Position numbers and translations under genes: made by a program | The notes under the pieces: model-generated | Seen by the model: only the letters and a program-made list of their open reading frames with translations | Databases searched by the model: none | What the model was told of the DNA's origin: nothing | Assembly (NCBI RefSeq): GCF_009712425.2 | Contig: NZ_VCJR02000006.1 | Location: 57,972-121,971, forward strand | Direction of reading: 5' to 3' | DNA length: 64,000 bases | DNA from: Aquisalinus luteolus | GTDB lineage: Bacteria; Pseudomonadota; Alphaproteobacteria; Caulobacterales; Parvularculaceae | Shown: positions 1 through 8,442 of the stretch, in pieces | How positions within the stretch are numbered: position 1 is the stretch's first letter | How the letters are laid out: each line of letters starts with the position of its first letter

Positions 1-68
1 AACGTCATGCGGCAGCCGACAAGGCCGCCGCTGAAAGGCAGGCTGGCGGAAGGCAGGTTGGCCAATGA
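1..68 (+). CDS. mrpE: Mrp antiporter subunit E, C-terminal fragment
   Basis: Only the last 21 codons are inside the window. They form an open frame rich in Ala, Arg and Gln that ends in TGA at 66-68, overlapping the ATG of the next gene. Position immediately upstream of mrpF, with four-base coupling, is the normal place for mrpE in Mrp/Pha/Mnh operons. The visible residues are a hydrophilic tail and carry no diagnostic motif, so the identification rests on gene order alone. Confidence 0.6.
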   Translation, partial: RHAAADKAAAERQAGGRQVGQ

Positions 69-367
69 TGTTCGCTGCTGCCGCTGCTGCCATCATCGTC
101 GCGATGGTGATCACCTTCGCCCGCGCCGTGCTCGGTCCGTCACTCTATGACCGCATCCTTGCGGGCAACTCCTTCGGCACCAAGACGGTGCTGTTGCTCG
201 GCATCATGGGCTATCTGACCGGGCGTCCGGATTTCCTCGATATCGCGCTGCTTTACGCGCTCATCAACTTCGTTGCCACCATCGCGATCCTGAAATTCTT
301 CCGCTATCGGACCATGTCACCGACAATGGACGATTTGCGCCAGATCGAGAAGGAGAAGGCGGAATGA
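65..367 (+). CDS. mrpF: Mrp cation/H+ antiporter subunit F
   Basis: A 100-residue inner-membrane protein with three predicted helices. The segment GPSLYDRILAGNSFGTKTVL is the typical MrpF/MnhF signature. MrpF is a small accessory subunit needed for assembly of the hetero-oligomeric Na+(K+)/H+ antiporter. The gene starts inside the stop of mrpE and overlaps mrpG by four bases (ATGA), so translation is coupled through the operon. The length is normal for the family. Confidence 0.95.
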   Translation: MMFAAAAAAIIVAMVITFARAVLGPSLYDRILAGNSFGTKTVLLLGIMGYLTGRPDFLDIALLYALINFVATIAILKFFRYRTMSPTMDDLRQIEKEKAE

Positions 368-708
368 TCTTCGATATTCTCAGCTGGTGTCTTTTCCTGC
401 TTGGCGCGCTGTTCATCATCGCGGGCTCGCTCGGCATGTTGCGTTTTCCGGATTTCTACACACGCCTGCATGCGGCCGGCGTGACCGACACGCTGGGTGT
501 CGAGCTGATGCTGCTCGCCATGATCTTCCAGTCCGACAACTGGATCACCATCGTCAAGCTGTTGCTGATCGCACTTTTCATGCTGCTGACGAGCCCGGTC
601 GCCACCCACGCCATCGCCCATGCCGCATGGGTCGGCAAGCTGAAGCCGATGCTGGGGCCGGACCTGCGCCGCGATGGTGACGCCGAAACGCGCGAGGAGG
701 ACGCCTGA
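364..708 (+). CDS. mrpG: Mrp cation/H+ antiporter subunit G
   Basis: A 114-residue protein of the MnhG/PhaG family. It has three hydrophobic helices and the family pattern GSLGMLRFPDFYTRLHAAG after the first helix. It is an accessory membrane subunit of the Mrp complex. Its start overlaps the mrpF stop by four bases, and its own stop overlaps the next start as TGATG. The hydrophilic C-terminal 25 residues are acidic and basic mixed, as is common in this family. Confidence 0.95.
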   Translation: MIFDILSWCLFLLGALFIIAGSLGMLRFPDFYTRLHAAGVTDTLGVELMLLAMIFQSDNWITIVKLLLIALFMLLTSPVATHAIAHAAWVGKLKPMLGPDLRRDGDAETREEDA

Positions 709-1331
709 TGGAAGATTTCCAGACGCCACTCCAGCCGATCATCCTGCTCGACCTGGCGATCCTGTCGCTGCTGATCGCAACCGCCTTTGCGATGATGCGT
801 GTACGGCGCCTGTTTGCGGTCGTCATGCTGTCGGGCATTTTCTCGTTCCTGGCCGCGCTTTTCTTCGTGTCGCTCGATGCGGTCGATGTCGCCTTCACCG
901 AGGCGGCGGTCGGTGCCGGTATCTCCACCGTTCTCATGCTGACCGGCATGCTGCTGACCGCGCGGCGGGAAAAGCCTGCCGTGCCGGGGCACAAGAATAT
1001 CGCCATGGTAATCTGCCTCGTGACCGGCGCTGCACTGTTCTATGCGACGATCGACATGCCGGCCTTCGGCGATCCGAATGCGCCCGCAAACATCCATATC
1101 GGCCAGGAGTTTGTCGAGCGCACGCCGCAGGACATTGAGATCCCGAATATCGTCACCGCCGTGCTCGCCTCCTATCGTGGTTTCGATACGCTGGGCGAGG
1201 TTCTGGTCGTTTTTGCCGCCGGTGTCGGCGTCATGCTGCTGCTCGGTGCAGGCTCCCTGCGCGGCGGCCGCAAGGTGAAGGATGACCGTCCCGGCGATGA
1301 TGAAACCGAACACGATGGAAGGGAGTTCTAG
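708..1331 (+). CDS. DUF4040/MbhD-MbhE-like Mrp subunit (MrpA C-terminal equivalent)
   Basis: A 207-residue membrane protein whose first half matches the DUF4040/MbhD pattern, including FTEAAVGAGISTVLML. Its second half, with YRGFDTLGEVLVVFAAGVGV, matches the MbhE-like piece. In classical Mrp these domains are the C-terminal part of the large MrpA subunit; here they stand as a separate gene. The protein probably forms the MrpA-side connector of the ion path. It is coupled to mrpG (TGATG) and lies three bases before mrpB. No full-length MrpA is encoded in the visible part of the operon. Confidence 0.88.
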   Translation: MEDFQTPLQPIILLDLAILSLLIATAFAMMRVRRLFAVVMLSGIFSFLAALFFVSLDAVDVAFTEAAVGAGISTVLMLTGMLLTARREKPAVPGHKNIAMVICLVTGAALFYATIDMPAFGDPNAPANIHIGQEFVERTPQDIEIPNIVTAVLASYRGFDTLGEVLVVFAAGVGVMLLLGAGSLRGGRKVKDDRPGDDETEHDGREF

Positions 1332-1334
1332 ACC

Positions 1335-1778
1335 ATGATGGCTCACCTTATCCTGCGTGTGACGATCAAGCTGTTGTTCGCGCCGATCATCATTTTCGCC
1401 CTTTATGTGCAGTTTCACGGCGATTACGGCCCCGGCGGCGGCTTCCAGGCCGGTGTGATCTTTGCCGCTGCCTTCGTGCTGCATGCCCTCGGCTTCGGCA
1501 TCGACGAGACCAAAAAAGTCCTGCCGCCAAAGGTGCTGCCATGGCTGATGGTCATCGGTGTCCTGTTCTATGCGGGCACCGGCGTCGCAACGCTGCTGCT
1601 GGGCGAGAACTTCCTCGACTATGACATCCTGCAGCCGGACAGCCATCACCATGCAGGCCAGCATATCGGCATCATTCTCGTCGAGCTTGGTGTCGGCATC
1701 GCCGTTGCCTCGACCATGCTGACGATCTTTTACCACTTCGCCGGCCGCGAGCCCGAGATCAGGGACGAGGACTGGTAA
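1335..1778 (+). CDS. mrpB: Mrp cation/H+ antiporter subunit B
   Basis: A 147-residue MnhB-domain protein with four predicted helices and the characteristic QFHGDYGPGGGFQAGVI segment near residues 27-43. A short His-rich loop (SHHHAGQHIG) precedes the last helix, as in other MrpB proteins. It works within the Mrp complex in the inner membrane. Two ATG codons sit together at the start; the first is used here. The TAA stop overlaps the mrpC start as TAATG. Confidence 0.93.
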   Translation: MMAHLILRVTIKLLFAPIIIFALYVQFHGDYGPGGGFQAGVIFAAAFVLHALGFGIDETKKVLPPKVLPWLMVIGVLFYAGTGVATLLLGENFLDYDILQPDSHHHAGQHIGIILVELGVGIAVASTMLTIFYHFAGREPEIRDEDW

Positions 1779-2494
1779 TGGACATTATCGAATTCATCGT
1801 TGGTCGGTATAACTACTGGATCTTCATCACGCTGATGATGATGGGTCTTTATATCGTCATCTCGCGTGGCAACCTGGTGAAGACCATTGTCGGCCTGAAC
1901 CTGTTCCAGACCTCCGTTTTCATTTTCTATATCTCCATCGGCAAGATCGTCGGCGGCACGGCACCGATCATTGTCGGCAATTACAAGGCCGATGACAGCT
2001 ATGGGGATGGTCACGGCGATGGGTATGGCGCAGACGCCACGGTCACCGATCACGGGAACTCCGGCGCGTCGGAAAACCTGCACGACACTGACGGTCTTGA
2101 TCTTCCGTCCAACAGCCTGTCTGCCGATGTTCCTGCAGGGGGTGAAGTTTCCGCTGCCTCCGGCAGCCTGCACCAGATGCCGGAGACCGCCGCTGACATG
2201 GCGAGCGGCACCGATGCCGCCTATGCGAGCGTTGCCGATGCCGCCGCACAGGGCGCGGAAGTCATCTATACCAATCCGCTGCCACATGTGCTGATCCTGA
2301 CGGCGATTGTGGTCGGCGTTGCAACCACCGCTGTCGGTCTCGCGCTCGCGGTTCGTATCCGCGAAGCCTATGGCACAATCGAGGAAGACGAGCTTGAAGC
2401 CGAAGATCATTTCGCCGAGTTCGGCGTGCCGCTGCATCCTGAACAGGGGCAGGGGCGAGGTCAGGGCAGCCAGACCCAGGGAGGGGCTGCGTAA
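1778..2494 (+). CDS. mrpC: Mrp cation/H+ antiporter subunit C with an expanded loop
   Basis: A NuoK-like subunit. The first two helices (residues about 13-55) and the third (about 169-192, starting NPLPHVLILTAIVVG) are standard MrpC. Family members are usually about 110-125 residues; this one is 238. Most of the excess lies in a hydrophilic insert at residues about 67-160 between helices two and three, rich in Gly, Asp, Ser and Ala with several His (for example DDSYGDGHGDGYG). The C-terminal tail is also longer and ends in a Gly/Gln-rich stretch. Start and stop are both coupled by TAATG overlaps, so the frame is intact. Confidence 0.9.
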   Translation: MDIIEFIVGRYNYWIFITLMMMGLYIVISRGNLVKTIVGLNLFQTSVFIFYISIGKIVGGTAPIIVGNYKADDSYGDGHGDGYGADATVTDHGNSGASENLHDTDGLDLPSNSLSADVPAGGEVSAASGSLHQMPETAADMASGTDAAYASVADAAAQGAEVIYTNPLPHVLILTAIVVGVATTAVGLALAVRIREAYGTIEEDELEAEDHFAEFGVPLHPEQGQGRGQGSQTQGGAA

Positions 2495-4032
2495 TGGCAA
2501 TTCCGGGTCTTGAACAATTGCCGGTGCTGCCGGTCGTCATTCCGCTCGTCGCGGCGCCGCTGACGCTGCTGATGAAGCCGGGGCGCGCGCCATGGGCGTG
2601 GGCGACTCTGGTCAGCTGGGTCACCTTTGTCACCACGCTGCTTCTGCTGGAAGGCGTCTGGGTCAACGGGCCGATCGAGTATGCCATGGGCGGGTGGGGC
2701 GCACCGGACGGCATGACCGCGCCGCTGGGCATCACCTATTACATCGACCTTGCCAATGCGCTGGTGCTGACACTGGTTGCCGGCATTGCCTCCGTTGTCT
2801 TTCCGTATGCCTATTATTCGGTCGAGTCAGAGATCGACCATCGCCAGACGCCGGCGTTCTACACCGCGCTGCTGATCTGCTTTACCGGGCTTCTCGGCGT
2901 GACGATCACGGGCGATGCGTTCAACGTCTTCGTCTTCCTCGAGATTTCATCTCTGTCGACCTATGCGCTCGTTGCCATGGGCGCGCGCAATGACCGCCGG
3001 GCCCTGACGGCATCTTTCAATTATCTCGTCATGGGCACGATCGGGGCGACCTTCTTCGTCATCGGCATCGGCCTTCTGTATCAGGCAACCGGCACGCTCA
3101 ACATGCTCGACCTGCACCAGCAGCTTATGGGCCAGTCGAACCGAATGGTCGAGGCGGGCTTTGCCTTCATCATCACCGGTATCGGCCTGAAGCTTGCCAT
3201 GGTGCCGCTGCATCTGTGGCTGCCAAACGCCTATTGCTACGCGCCCTCGGCGATCTCTGCCTTCCTCGCGGCGACCGCCACGAAAGTGCAGGTCTATATC
3301 ATCCTGCGGTTCATGTTCACCGTGTTCGGGTTCGAGTTCGCCTTCCTCGATGTCGCGCTGAACGCCTTCATCATCCTCGGTATCGCAGGCATGTTCTATG
3401 CGTCCTTCGTCGCCGTCTTCCGCGATAACGTGAAGCAAATGCTGGCCTATTCTTCCATTGCCCAGATCGGCTACATGCTGCTCGGCATCTCCTTCGGCAC
3501 GGTCGACGGCGTTGCCGCCTCACTGATCCACGTCTTCAACCACGCGCTGATGAAGGCCGCCCTGTTCATGGGGGTCGGCTGTGTCGTGCTCCGCATCGGC
3601 TACAGCAATTTCTCGGCGTTCAATGGCCTCGCCAAGCGCATGCCATGGACGGCGTGGGGGCTGATCATTTCCGGCCTGTCGCTGGTCGGTGTGCCGCTGA
3701 CGGTCGGCTTCATTTCCAAGTGGAAGCTGATGGAAGCGGCCTTCCAGACCCAGACCATCATCCCGCCGCTGCTGATCGTGCTGTTGATCGGTGCATCCTC
3801 GCTGCTTGCCGCGATCTATATCGGCCGTCTTGCCTATGCGATGCTGCTCCAGCCGGTGCCGGAGGATGCAGAGCCGGTGAAGGAAGCGCCGCACTTGATG
3901 CGGATCACCATGTGGATCATGGTGCTGGCCAATATCTGGTTCTTCTTCCAGACCGATGTCACGGTCGGCGTTGCGACCCGCGCGGCGCAGGCATTGCTTG
4001 ATACCGGCCTTGGCTATGGGGGGGCATACTGA
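2494..4032 (+). CDS. mrpD: Mrp cation/H+ antiporter subunit D (first NuoL/M/N-like subunit)
   Basis: A 512-residue protein of the proton-conducting NuoL/NuoM/MrpD family with about 14 helices. It carries the helix 5 glutamate in FVFLEISSLSTYALV and the lysine-containing KLAMVPLHLWLPNAY segment of the proton-translocating antiporter module. It is most likely the principal ion-translocating MrpD. It starts at a TAATG overlap with mrpC and ends in a TGATG overlap with a second MrpD-like gene. Confidence 0.93.
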   Translation: MAIPGLEQLPVLPVVIPLVAAPLTLLMKPGRAPWAWATLVSWVTFVTTLLLLEGVWVNGPIEYAMGGWGAPDGMTAPLGITYYIDLANALVLTLVAGIASVVFPYAYYSVESEIDHRQTPAFYTALLICFTGLLGVTITGDAFNVFVFLEISSLSTYALVAMGARNDRRALTASFNYLVMGTIGATFFVIGIGLLYQATGTLNMLDLHQQLMGQSNRMVEAGFAFIITGIGLKLAMVPLHLWLPNAYCYAPSAISAFLAATATKVQVYIILRFMFTVFGFEFAFLDVALNAFIILGIAGMFYASFVAVFRDNVKQMLAYSSIAQIGYMLLGISFGTVDGVAASLIHVFNHALMKAALFMGVGCVVLRIGYSNFSAFNGLAKRMPWTAWGLIISGLSLVGVPLTVGFISKWKLMEAAFQTQTIIPPLLIVLLIGASSLLAAIYIGRLAYAMLLQPVPEDAEPVKEAPHLMRITMWIMVLANIWFFFQTDVTVGVATRAAQALLDTGLGYGGAY

Positions 4033-5564
4033 TGTTCTCTCTCCTCAGCCCTGAACTGGCGATGTATGTCAGCCTGATCGTGCCGATCTTCGGCCTTTTC
4101 GGAATCATGCTCGCCGACAAGGCGCCGAATGTGCGCGAGGGCGTGACGCTCGTGACCGGTGTCATCGTCTTCTACATGGCGATCATCGTGGCTGTTGCCG
4201 TCTCTGGCGGCGCGCGGCCGGGCTTTGAGGTCGCCGAGATCATCCCGGGTCTCGCTATCCGGTTCGAGGTCGAGCCGCTGGGCGCCATGTTCGGCGTCAT
4301 CGCGTCCGGCCTGTGGATCGTCAATTCCCTCTATTCCATCGGCTATATGCGCGGCACCCACGAGAAGCACCAGACGCGCTTCTACATGTGCTTTGCCATC
4401 GCCATCATGTCGGCGCTCGGCATCGCCTATTCGGCCAACCTGCTGACCTTCTTCATCTTCTACGAAGTGCTGACCCTGTCGACCTTCCCGCTGGTCACGC
4501 ACAAGGAAAACGAGGCGGCAAGGAATGGCGGGCGTATCTATCTCGGCATCCTGCTCGGCACATCCATCGGTCTCCTGCTGCCGGCGATCGTGCTGACCTG
4601 GGTGATTACCGGCACGACCGAGTTCACCCTGGGCGGGCTGTTTGCCGGCGGTGCCGACGGGCCATTGCTGATGATGACCTCACCGGTTGTCTTCGTGCTG
4701 CTCGCCCTGTTTGCCTTTGGCATCGGCAAGGCGGCGCTGATGCCAATCCACCCATGGCTGCCGGCAGCGATGGTCGCGCCGACGCCGGTCTCTGCTTTCC
4801 TGCACGCCGTTGCGGTCGTGAAGGCGGGTGTCTTTGCGATGCTGAAAGTCGTCATCTTCATTTTCGGCATCGACTTCCTGGCAGGGGGCTGGGCCGCTGA
4901 TTTCTTCCTCTGGCTTGCAGCCTTCTCGGTGCTTGCGGCCTCCGCCATCGCGATGACACAGGACAATCTTAAATCCCGTCTGGCGTTCTCAACCGTCTCC
5001 CAGCTTTCCTATGTCACCATCGGCGCGATGCTGGCGACCTCCATGGGCGCTGCCGGTGGCGCGGCGCAGATCGCCGCCCACGCCCTTGGCAAGATGACGC
5101 TCTTCATGTGCGCAGGCGCGATCTATGTCGCCCATCACAAGTCGCTCATCTCCGACATGCGCGGGCTGGGGCGCAAGATGCCGTTCACCTTCATTGCCTT
5201 CATCATCGGTGCCTGTTCGATCATCGGCCTGCCGCCGATGGCGGGCTCGTGGCCGAAATTCATGCTGATGTGGGGCGCTGCCGATGCCGGCCACCAGCTG
5301 ATCTTCCTGGTGCTGATTGCCTCGTCGCTGATGAACATCGTCTACCTGCTGACGCCGATGCTGCGCGGCTTCATGGATCCGCTGTCGCCGAGCCTGAAAT
5401 TGGAAAAGGGCGGCCTCGCCGAAGCACCGCTATTCTGTCTCGTGCCGGCCTGGATCACCGCGATCGGCACCATCGTCCTGTTCTTCTATATCAAGCCGCT
5501 GCTCGCCTTCCTCGAACCGGTGACCGGTGCCATGGGCCAGTTATCAGCAGTGGTGGGGGGCTGA
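4032..5564 (+). CDS. Second MrpD-like proton-conducting membrane subunit
   Basis: A 510-residue NuoL/M/N-family protein with the conserved helix 5 glutamate (FFIFYEVLTLSTFPLV) and the KAALMPIHPWLPAAMVAPTP motif. It is a paralogue of the preceding gene, not a copy, since the sequences differ throughout. With the DUF4040 gene it may stand in for the N-terminal MrpA half, which is itself NuoL-like. It is coupled at its start by TGATG and followed after one base by a small membrane gene. Confidence 0.9.
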   Translation: MFSLLSPELAMYVSLIVPIFGLFGIMLADKAPNVREGVTLVTGVIVFYMAIIVAVAVSGGARPGFEVAEIIPGLAIRFEVEPLGAMFGVIASGLWIVNSLYSIGYMRGTHEKHQTRFYMCFAIAIMSALGIAYSANLLTFFIFYEVLTLSTFPLVTHKENEAARNGGRIYLGILLGTSIGLLLPAIVLTWVITGTTEFTLGGLFAGGADGPLLMMTSPVVFVLLALFAFGIGKAALMPIHPWLPAAMVAPTPVSAFLHAVAVVKAGVFAMLKVVIFIFGIDFLAGGWAADFFLWLAAFSVLAASAIAMTQDNLKSRLAFSTVSQLSYVTIGAMLATSMGAAGGAAQIAAHALGKMTLFMCAGAIYVAHHKSLISDMRGLGRKMPFTFIAFIIGACSIIGLPPMAGSWPKFMLMWGAADAGHQLIFLVLIASSLMNIVYLLTPMLRGFMDPLSPSLKLEKGGLAEAPLFCLVPAWITAIGTIVLFFYIKPLLAFLEPVTGAMGQLSAVVGG

Positions 5565-5565
5565 C

Positions 5566-5892
5566 ATGAGCGATCATCATCAAGACCCTGACGATCTCGG
5601 TTTTTTCGAAAAGCCCGGCACGATCCGCATGATGTGGATCGTCCTGATCGCGCTTTGCGTCGTCGTCGCAGCGCTGGGCGTCGCCGGCATGATCCTGCAC
5701 TGGATGCATCCCTATTTCACGCTCGATGCCTTGCCCGTCTTCTATGCCCTCGTTGGCGCGGTCGCTGCGACCGTGATCGGGGCAGGCGGGCGCCTGCTTT
5801 CGCAGATGCTGACCATGGCACCGGACTATTACGACAGCGATGCCGATCTGCGCCATCCGCAGGACGGGAACGCGGAGGGTGGCCATGACTGA
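5566..5892 (+). CDS. Small two-helix membrane protein of the Mrp operon
   Basis: A 108-residue protein with a charged N-terminus (MSDHHQDPDDLG), two predicted helices at about residues 24-46 and 57-77, and an acidic and His-containing C-terminal tail. I do not recognise a named family. It starts one base after the preceding stop and its end overlaps the next MrpD-like gene by eight bases. It is therefore translated with the operon and is probably an accessory subunit. An in-frame upstream ATG at 5527 lies inside the previous gene and was not chosen. Confidence 0.8.
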   Translation: MSDHHQDPDDLGFFEKPGTIRMMWIVLIALCVVVAALGVAGMILHWMHPYFTLDALPVFYALVGAVAATVIGAGGRLLSQMLTMAPDYYDSDADLRHPQDGNAEGGHD

Positions 5893-7642
5893 GCTCCTGA
5901 CCGGCCTCGCCCTTAATCCCGGCATGTTGCTGATCGCTGCGGGCATCATCGTCGCGCTGTTGCCCGGCCGCCAGGTCAGGGCGATCGCCTCGCTCGTCGC
6001 CGTTGGCGCGGCATGGGCGCTGCTCGCATCCTATGGCAGCGCGCCGATGGAGGCCCCGGTTCTGGCCGGGCAGGGATCGCTGTTCGGCTTTGAACTGACG
6101 TCCGTGCGCATCGACCGTCTGAGCGTGCTGTTCTCGACCCTTTTCCTGATCGCTGCGGCACTCAACGCCATTTACGGCTGGCTGCACGCAACGCGGCTAG
6201 AAGCATCCATGGGGCTGATCTATGCCGGTGCCGCCATCGGCGGTGTGCTGGCAGGCGACCTGCTGACGCTGTTCATCTTCTGGGAGCTGGCGGCGCTGTC
6301 TTCGGTCTTCATCGTCTGGGGCGGTGGCACCCATGCAGCCTTCAAGGCAGGGATGCGCTATCTGGTGATCCAGGTCGGCTCCGGCATGGCGCTCATCTCC
6401 GGCATCGCGCTGATGGCGGCGACGGGCGGCGATCTCGCATTCACGGCAATGAGCCTGACCGATGAGGCCGGCGCGCTGAACCTGCCCGTGCTGCTTATCT
6501 TCATCGCCTTTGGGGTGAAAGCCGCGTTCCCGGTCCTGCATTTCTGGCTGCCCGATGCCTATCCGCGCGCCAGTGCGGTCGGCGCCGTGATGCTGTCTGC
6601 CTTCACCACGAAGATGGCGATCTATGCCCTCGTGCGCGGTTTCCCGGGCGAGGACATCCTGATGGTCATCGGTGCGGCGATGGCGGTGATCTTCATCTTC
6701 TTCGGTGCCGCAGCCAGCGACCTGCGACGGGTACTGGCCTATTCGCTGAACAGCCAGCTCGGCTTCATGGTCTGTGCCGTCGGTATCGGCAGCGATCTGG
6801 CGCTGAACGGCGCGGTCGCCCACGCCTTTGCCAGCGTCATCTACAAGGGGATGCTGTTCATGGCGATGGGCGCGGTGCTGACCCGCGCCGGGACCATGCG
6901 CGCTGGCGAACTGGGCGGCCTTTATCGCGCCATGCCGCTGACCGCCGTGATCGCCTTTATCGGGGCGATGACGATTACCGGCGTGCCGTTCTTTGCCGGC
7001 TTCGTGACCAAGTCGATGACCATTTCCGCCGCCGGTTATTACGAGCACCTGTTCGTGTGGCTGGCGCTTATCGTTGCCACTGTCGGTGCCGTGCAGAACA
7101 TCGGTGTGCGTATCTTCTTCAACACGTTCCTCGGTCCGCGCACCACGGCAGCGAAGGTCTCCGGCGATGCGCCGCTGCCGATGCTGGTCGCCATGGGGCT
7201 GGCCGCGGCCATCTGTTTCATCGTCGGCCTGCAGCCGAACCTGCTCTGGTCGATGCTGCCGTTCGACTATGAGTATCACGCCTATACGACCGATCACCTG
7301 ATCACGCAGATGCAGCTGATCCTGTTCTCGATCCTGCTGTTCGCGCTTGCGCAGAAGGCCGGCCTCGCCAGCACGCCGCGTGACGGGGCGCTGGTCGATA
7401 TCGACTGGGTCTACCGGGTGCCGGGGCGCGTTGTGCTGATGGGCCTCGTCCATGGCACCGCTGCCGTGTGGCACCGGGTCTGGTGGGGCATTCAGGCCGG
7501 GGTAAAGGGCGTCGTGAAGGGGCTTTACAACACCCACGGGCCTGAAGGGGCGCTGTCCCGCTCCTGGCCGGTCGGCTTCATGGCGCTGTTCACCGCCCTG
7601 GTGCTGGGCCTGATGCTGATCGTCACCTTCATCGCCTACTGA
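5885..7642 (+). CDS. Third MrpD-like proton-conducting membrane subunit
   Basis: A 585-residue NuoL/M/N-family protein. The helix 5 glutamate is in LFIFWELAALSSVFIVW, and KAAFPVLHFWLPDAYPRAS gives the second conserved ion-path motif. The C-terminus has an extra amphipathic stretch and a final helix, reminiscent of the lateral arm in NuoL-like proteins. The start at MTELLTG overlaps the previous gene by eight bases; an upstream in-frame start at 5840 would overlap further and is less likely. It is the last gene of the operon, and no strong terminator is visible behind it. Confidence 0.9.
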   Translation: MTELLTGLALNPGMLLIAAGIIVALLPGRQVRAIASLVAVGAAWALLASYGSAPMEAPVLAGQGSLFGFELTSVRIDRLSVLFSTLFLIAAALNAIYGWLHATRLEASMGLIYAGAAIGGVLAGDLLTLFIFWELAALSSVFIVWGGGTHAAFKAGMRYLVIQVGSGMALISGIALMAATGGDLAFTAMSLTDEAGALNLPVLLIFIAFGVKAAFPVLHFWLPDAYPRASAVGAVMLSAFTTKMAIYALVRGFPGEDILMVIGAAMAVIFIFFGAAASDLRRVLAYSLNSQLGFMVCAVGIGSDLALNGAVAHAFASVIYKGMLFMAMGAVLTRAGTMRAGELGGLYRAMPLTAVIAFIGAMTITGVPFFAGFVTKSMTISAAGYYEHLFVWLALIVATVGAVQNIGVRIFFNTFLGPRTTAAKVSGDAPLPMLVAMGLAAAICFIVGLQPNLLWSMLPFDYEYHAYTTDHLITQMQLILFSILLFALAQKAGLASTPRDGALVDIDWVYRVPGRVVLMGLVHGTAAVWHRVWWGIQAGVKGVVKGLYNTHGPEGALSRSWPVGFMALFTALVLGLMLIVTFIAY

Positions 7643-7818
7643 TTGACGGATCTCGAAATTCGGATTGTCTGAGCTGGTTGGCGCCGCACAACCTGAAGTG
7701 CAATTGTGCTTGCCTCGCGCGCGTGTTCATGTTATGTTCTTGTTGCTGGCTGTTTCTACATCGTGATCTTTCGTTGCTGTCCTGACGGGGCAGGCGAGAC
7801 CCGTTGAGGAGACAGTTG

Positions 7819-8427
7819 ATGGTTGGGGACAGGAGAGACGGCGCTGCCGACGCGGTTGGCGGTGCGCCTGCGGACAATGCGCCCGGTGCCGTGAGGCAGG
7901 ACGGCAGGTCCCAAGGCAGGCATGAGCGGCAGGGCGATAGTTCCGCTCGCATCCTGCTGAACGAAGAGGGCTGGAACGCGGCCTGTGCCGCCGCGGCGCA
8001 GGCGATTGCCGCCCATGCCTATGACATGACCCTCGACCAGATGCTGGCGAAGAACCGCTGCCGCGCCTGGATCGCCGAGGGGCGGCAGGTCGCCATGTAT
8101 CTGACCCATGTGATCGGGCAGGTGCCGTTGAGCGATACCGGCCCGCATTTCGGACGTGACCGGACAACCGTCGCCCATGCCTGTGCCCGGATCGAGGACA
8201 GGCGCGACGAGGATTATTTCGACAATGGCCTGATGCGGCTTGAATCGCTGATGATGAAACGCGTTGGAGAGTTGAAGATGCAGCGCCTGCTGGCGGTGGA
8301 AGCGGCACGCGAGGCCGGCAATCGCGACCACGAGATCACGATCGAGAAGCCCCTGATCATCCGTACCGCAAAGGGGAAGTTCTATACGTTTCAACCGATA
8401 GAAGGTCAGCAAACGGAGGATCGATAG
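7819..8427 (+). CDS. Stand-alone DnaA domain IV (DnaA-box-binding fold) protein
   Basis: A 202-residue soluble protein. Residues about 105-135 contain GRDRTTVAHACARIEDRR, which closely matches the DnaA C-terminal signature GRDHTTVxHA that contacts DnaA boxes. The AAA+ domain is missing, so it cannot act as an initiator. By inference it could compete for DnaA sites or act as a transcription factor. The N-terminal 45 residues are polar and probably disordered. ATG at 7819 is chosen because GAGGAGA at 7806-7812 sits six bases upstream; a TTG at 7804 is weaker. Confidence 0.8.
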   Translation: MVGDRRDGAADAVGGAPADNAPGAVRQDGRSQGRHERQGDSSARILLNEEGWNAACAAAAQAIAAHAYDMTLDQMLAKNRCRAWIAEGRQVAMYLTHVIGQVPLSDTGPHFGRDRTTVAHACARIEDRRDEDYFDNGLMRLESLMMKRVGELKMQRLLAVEAAREAGNRDHEITIEKPLIIRTAKGKFYTFQPIEGQQTEDR

Positions 8428-8442
8428 GACAGGTGCGCCGTG

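Noticed and set aside
456..1736. Long open frame on the minus strand opposite mrpG to mrpB
   Set aside because: It is antisense to well-supported coupled Mrp genes and has the His/Arg/Gln/Asp-rich composition typical of GC-rich shadow frames.
6197..7537. 446-codon antisense open frame
   Set aside because: It lies opposite the third MrpD-like gene, has no start-site support and no protein-like hydrophobicity pattern.
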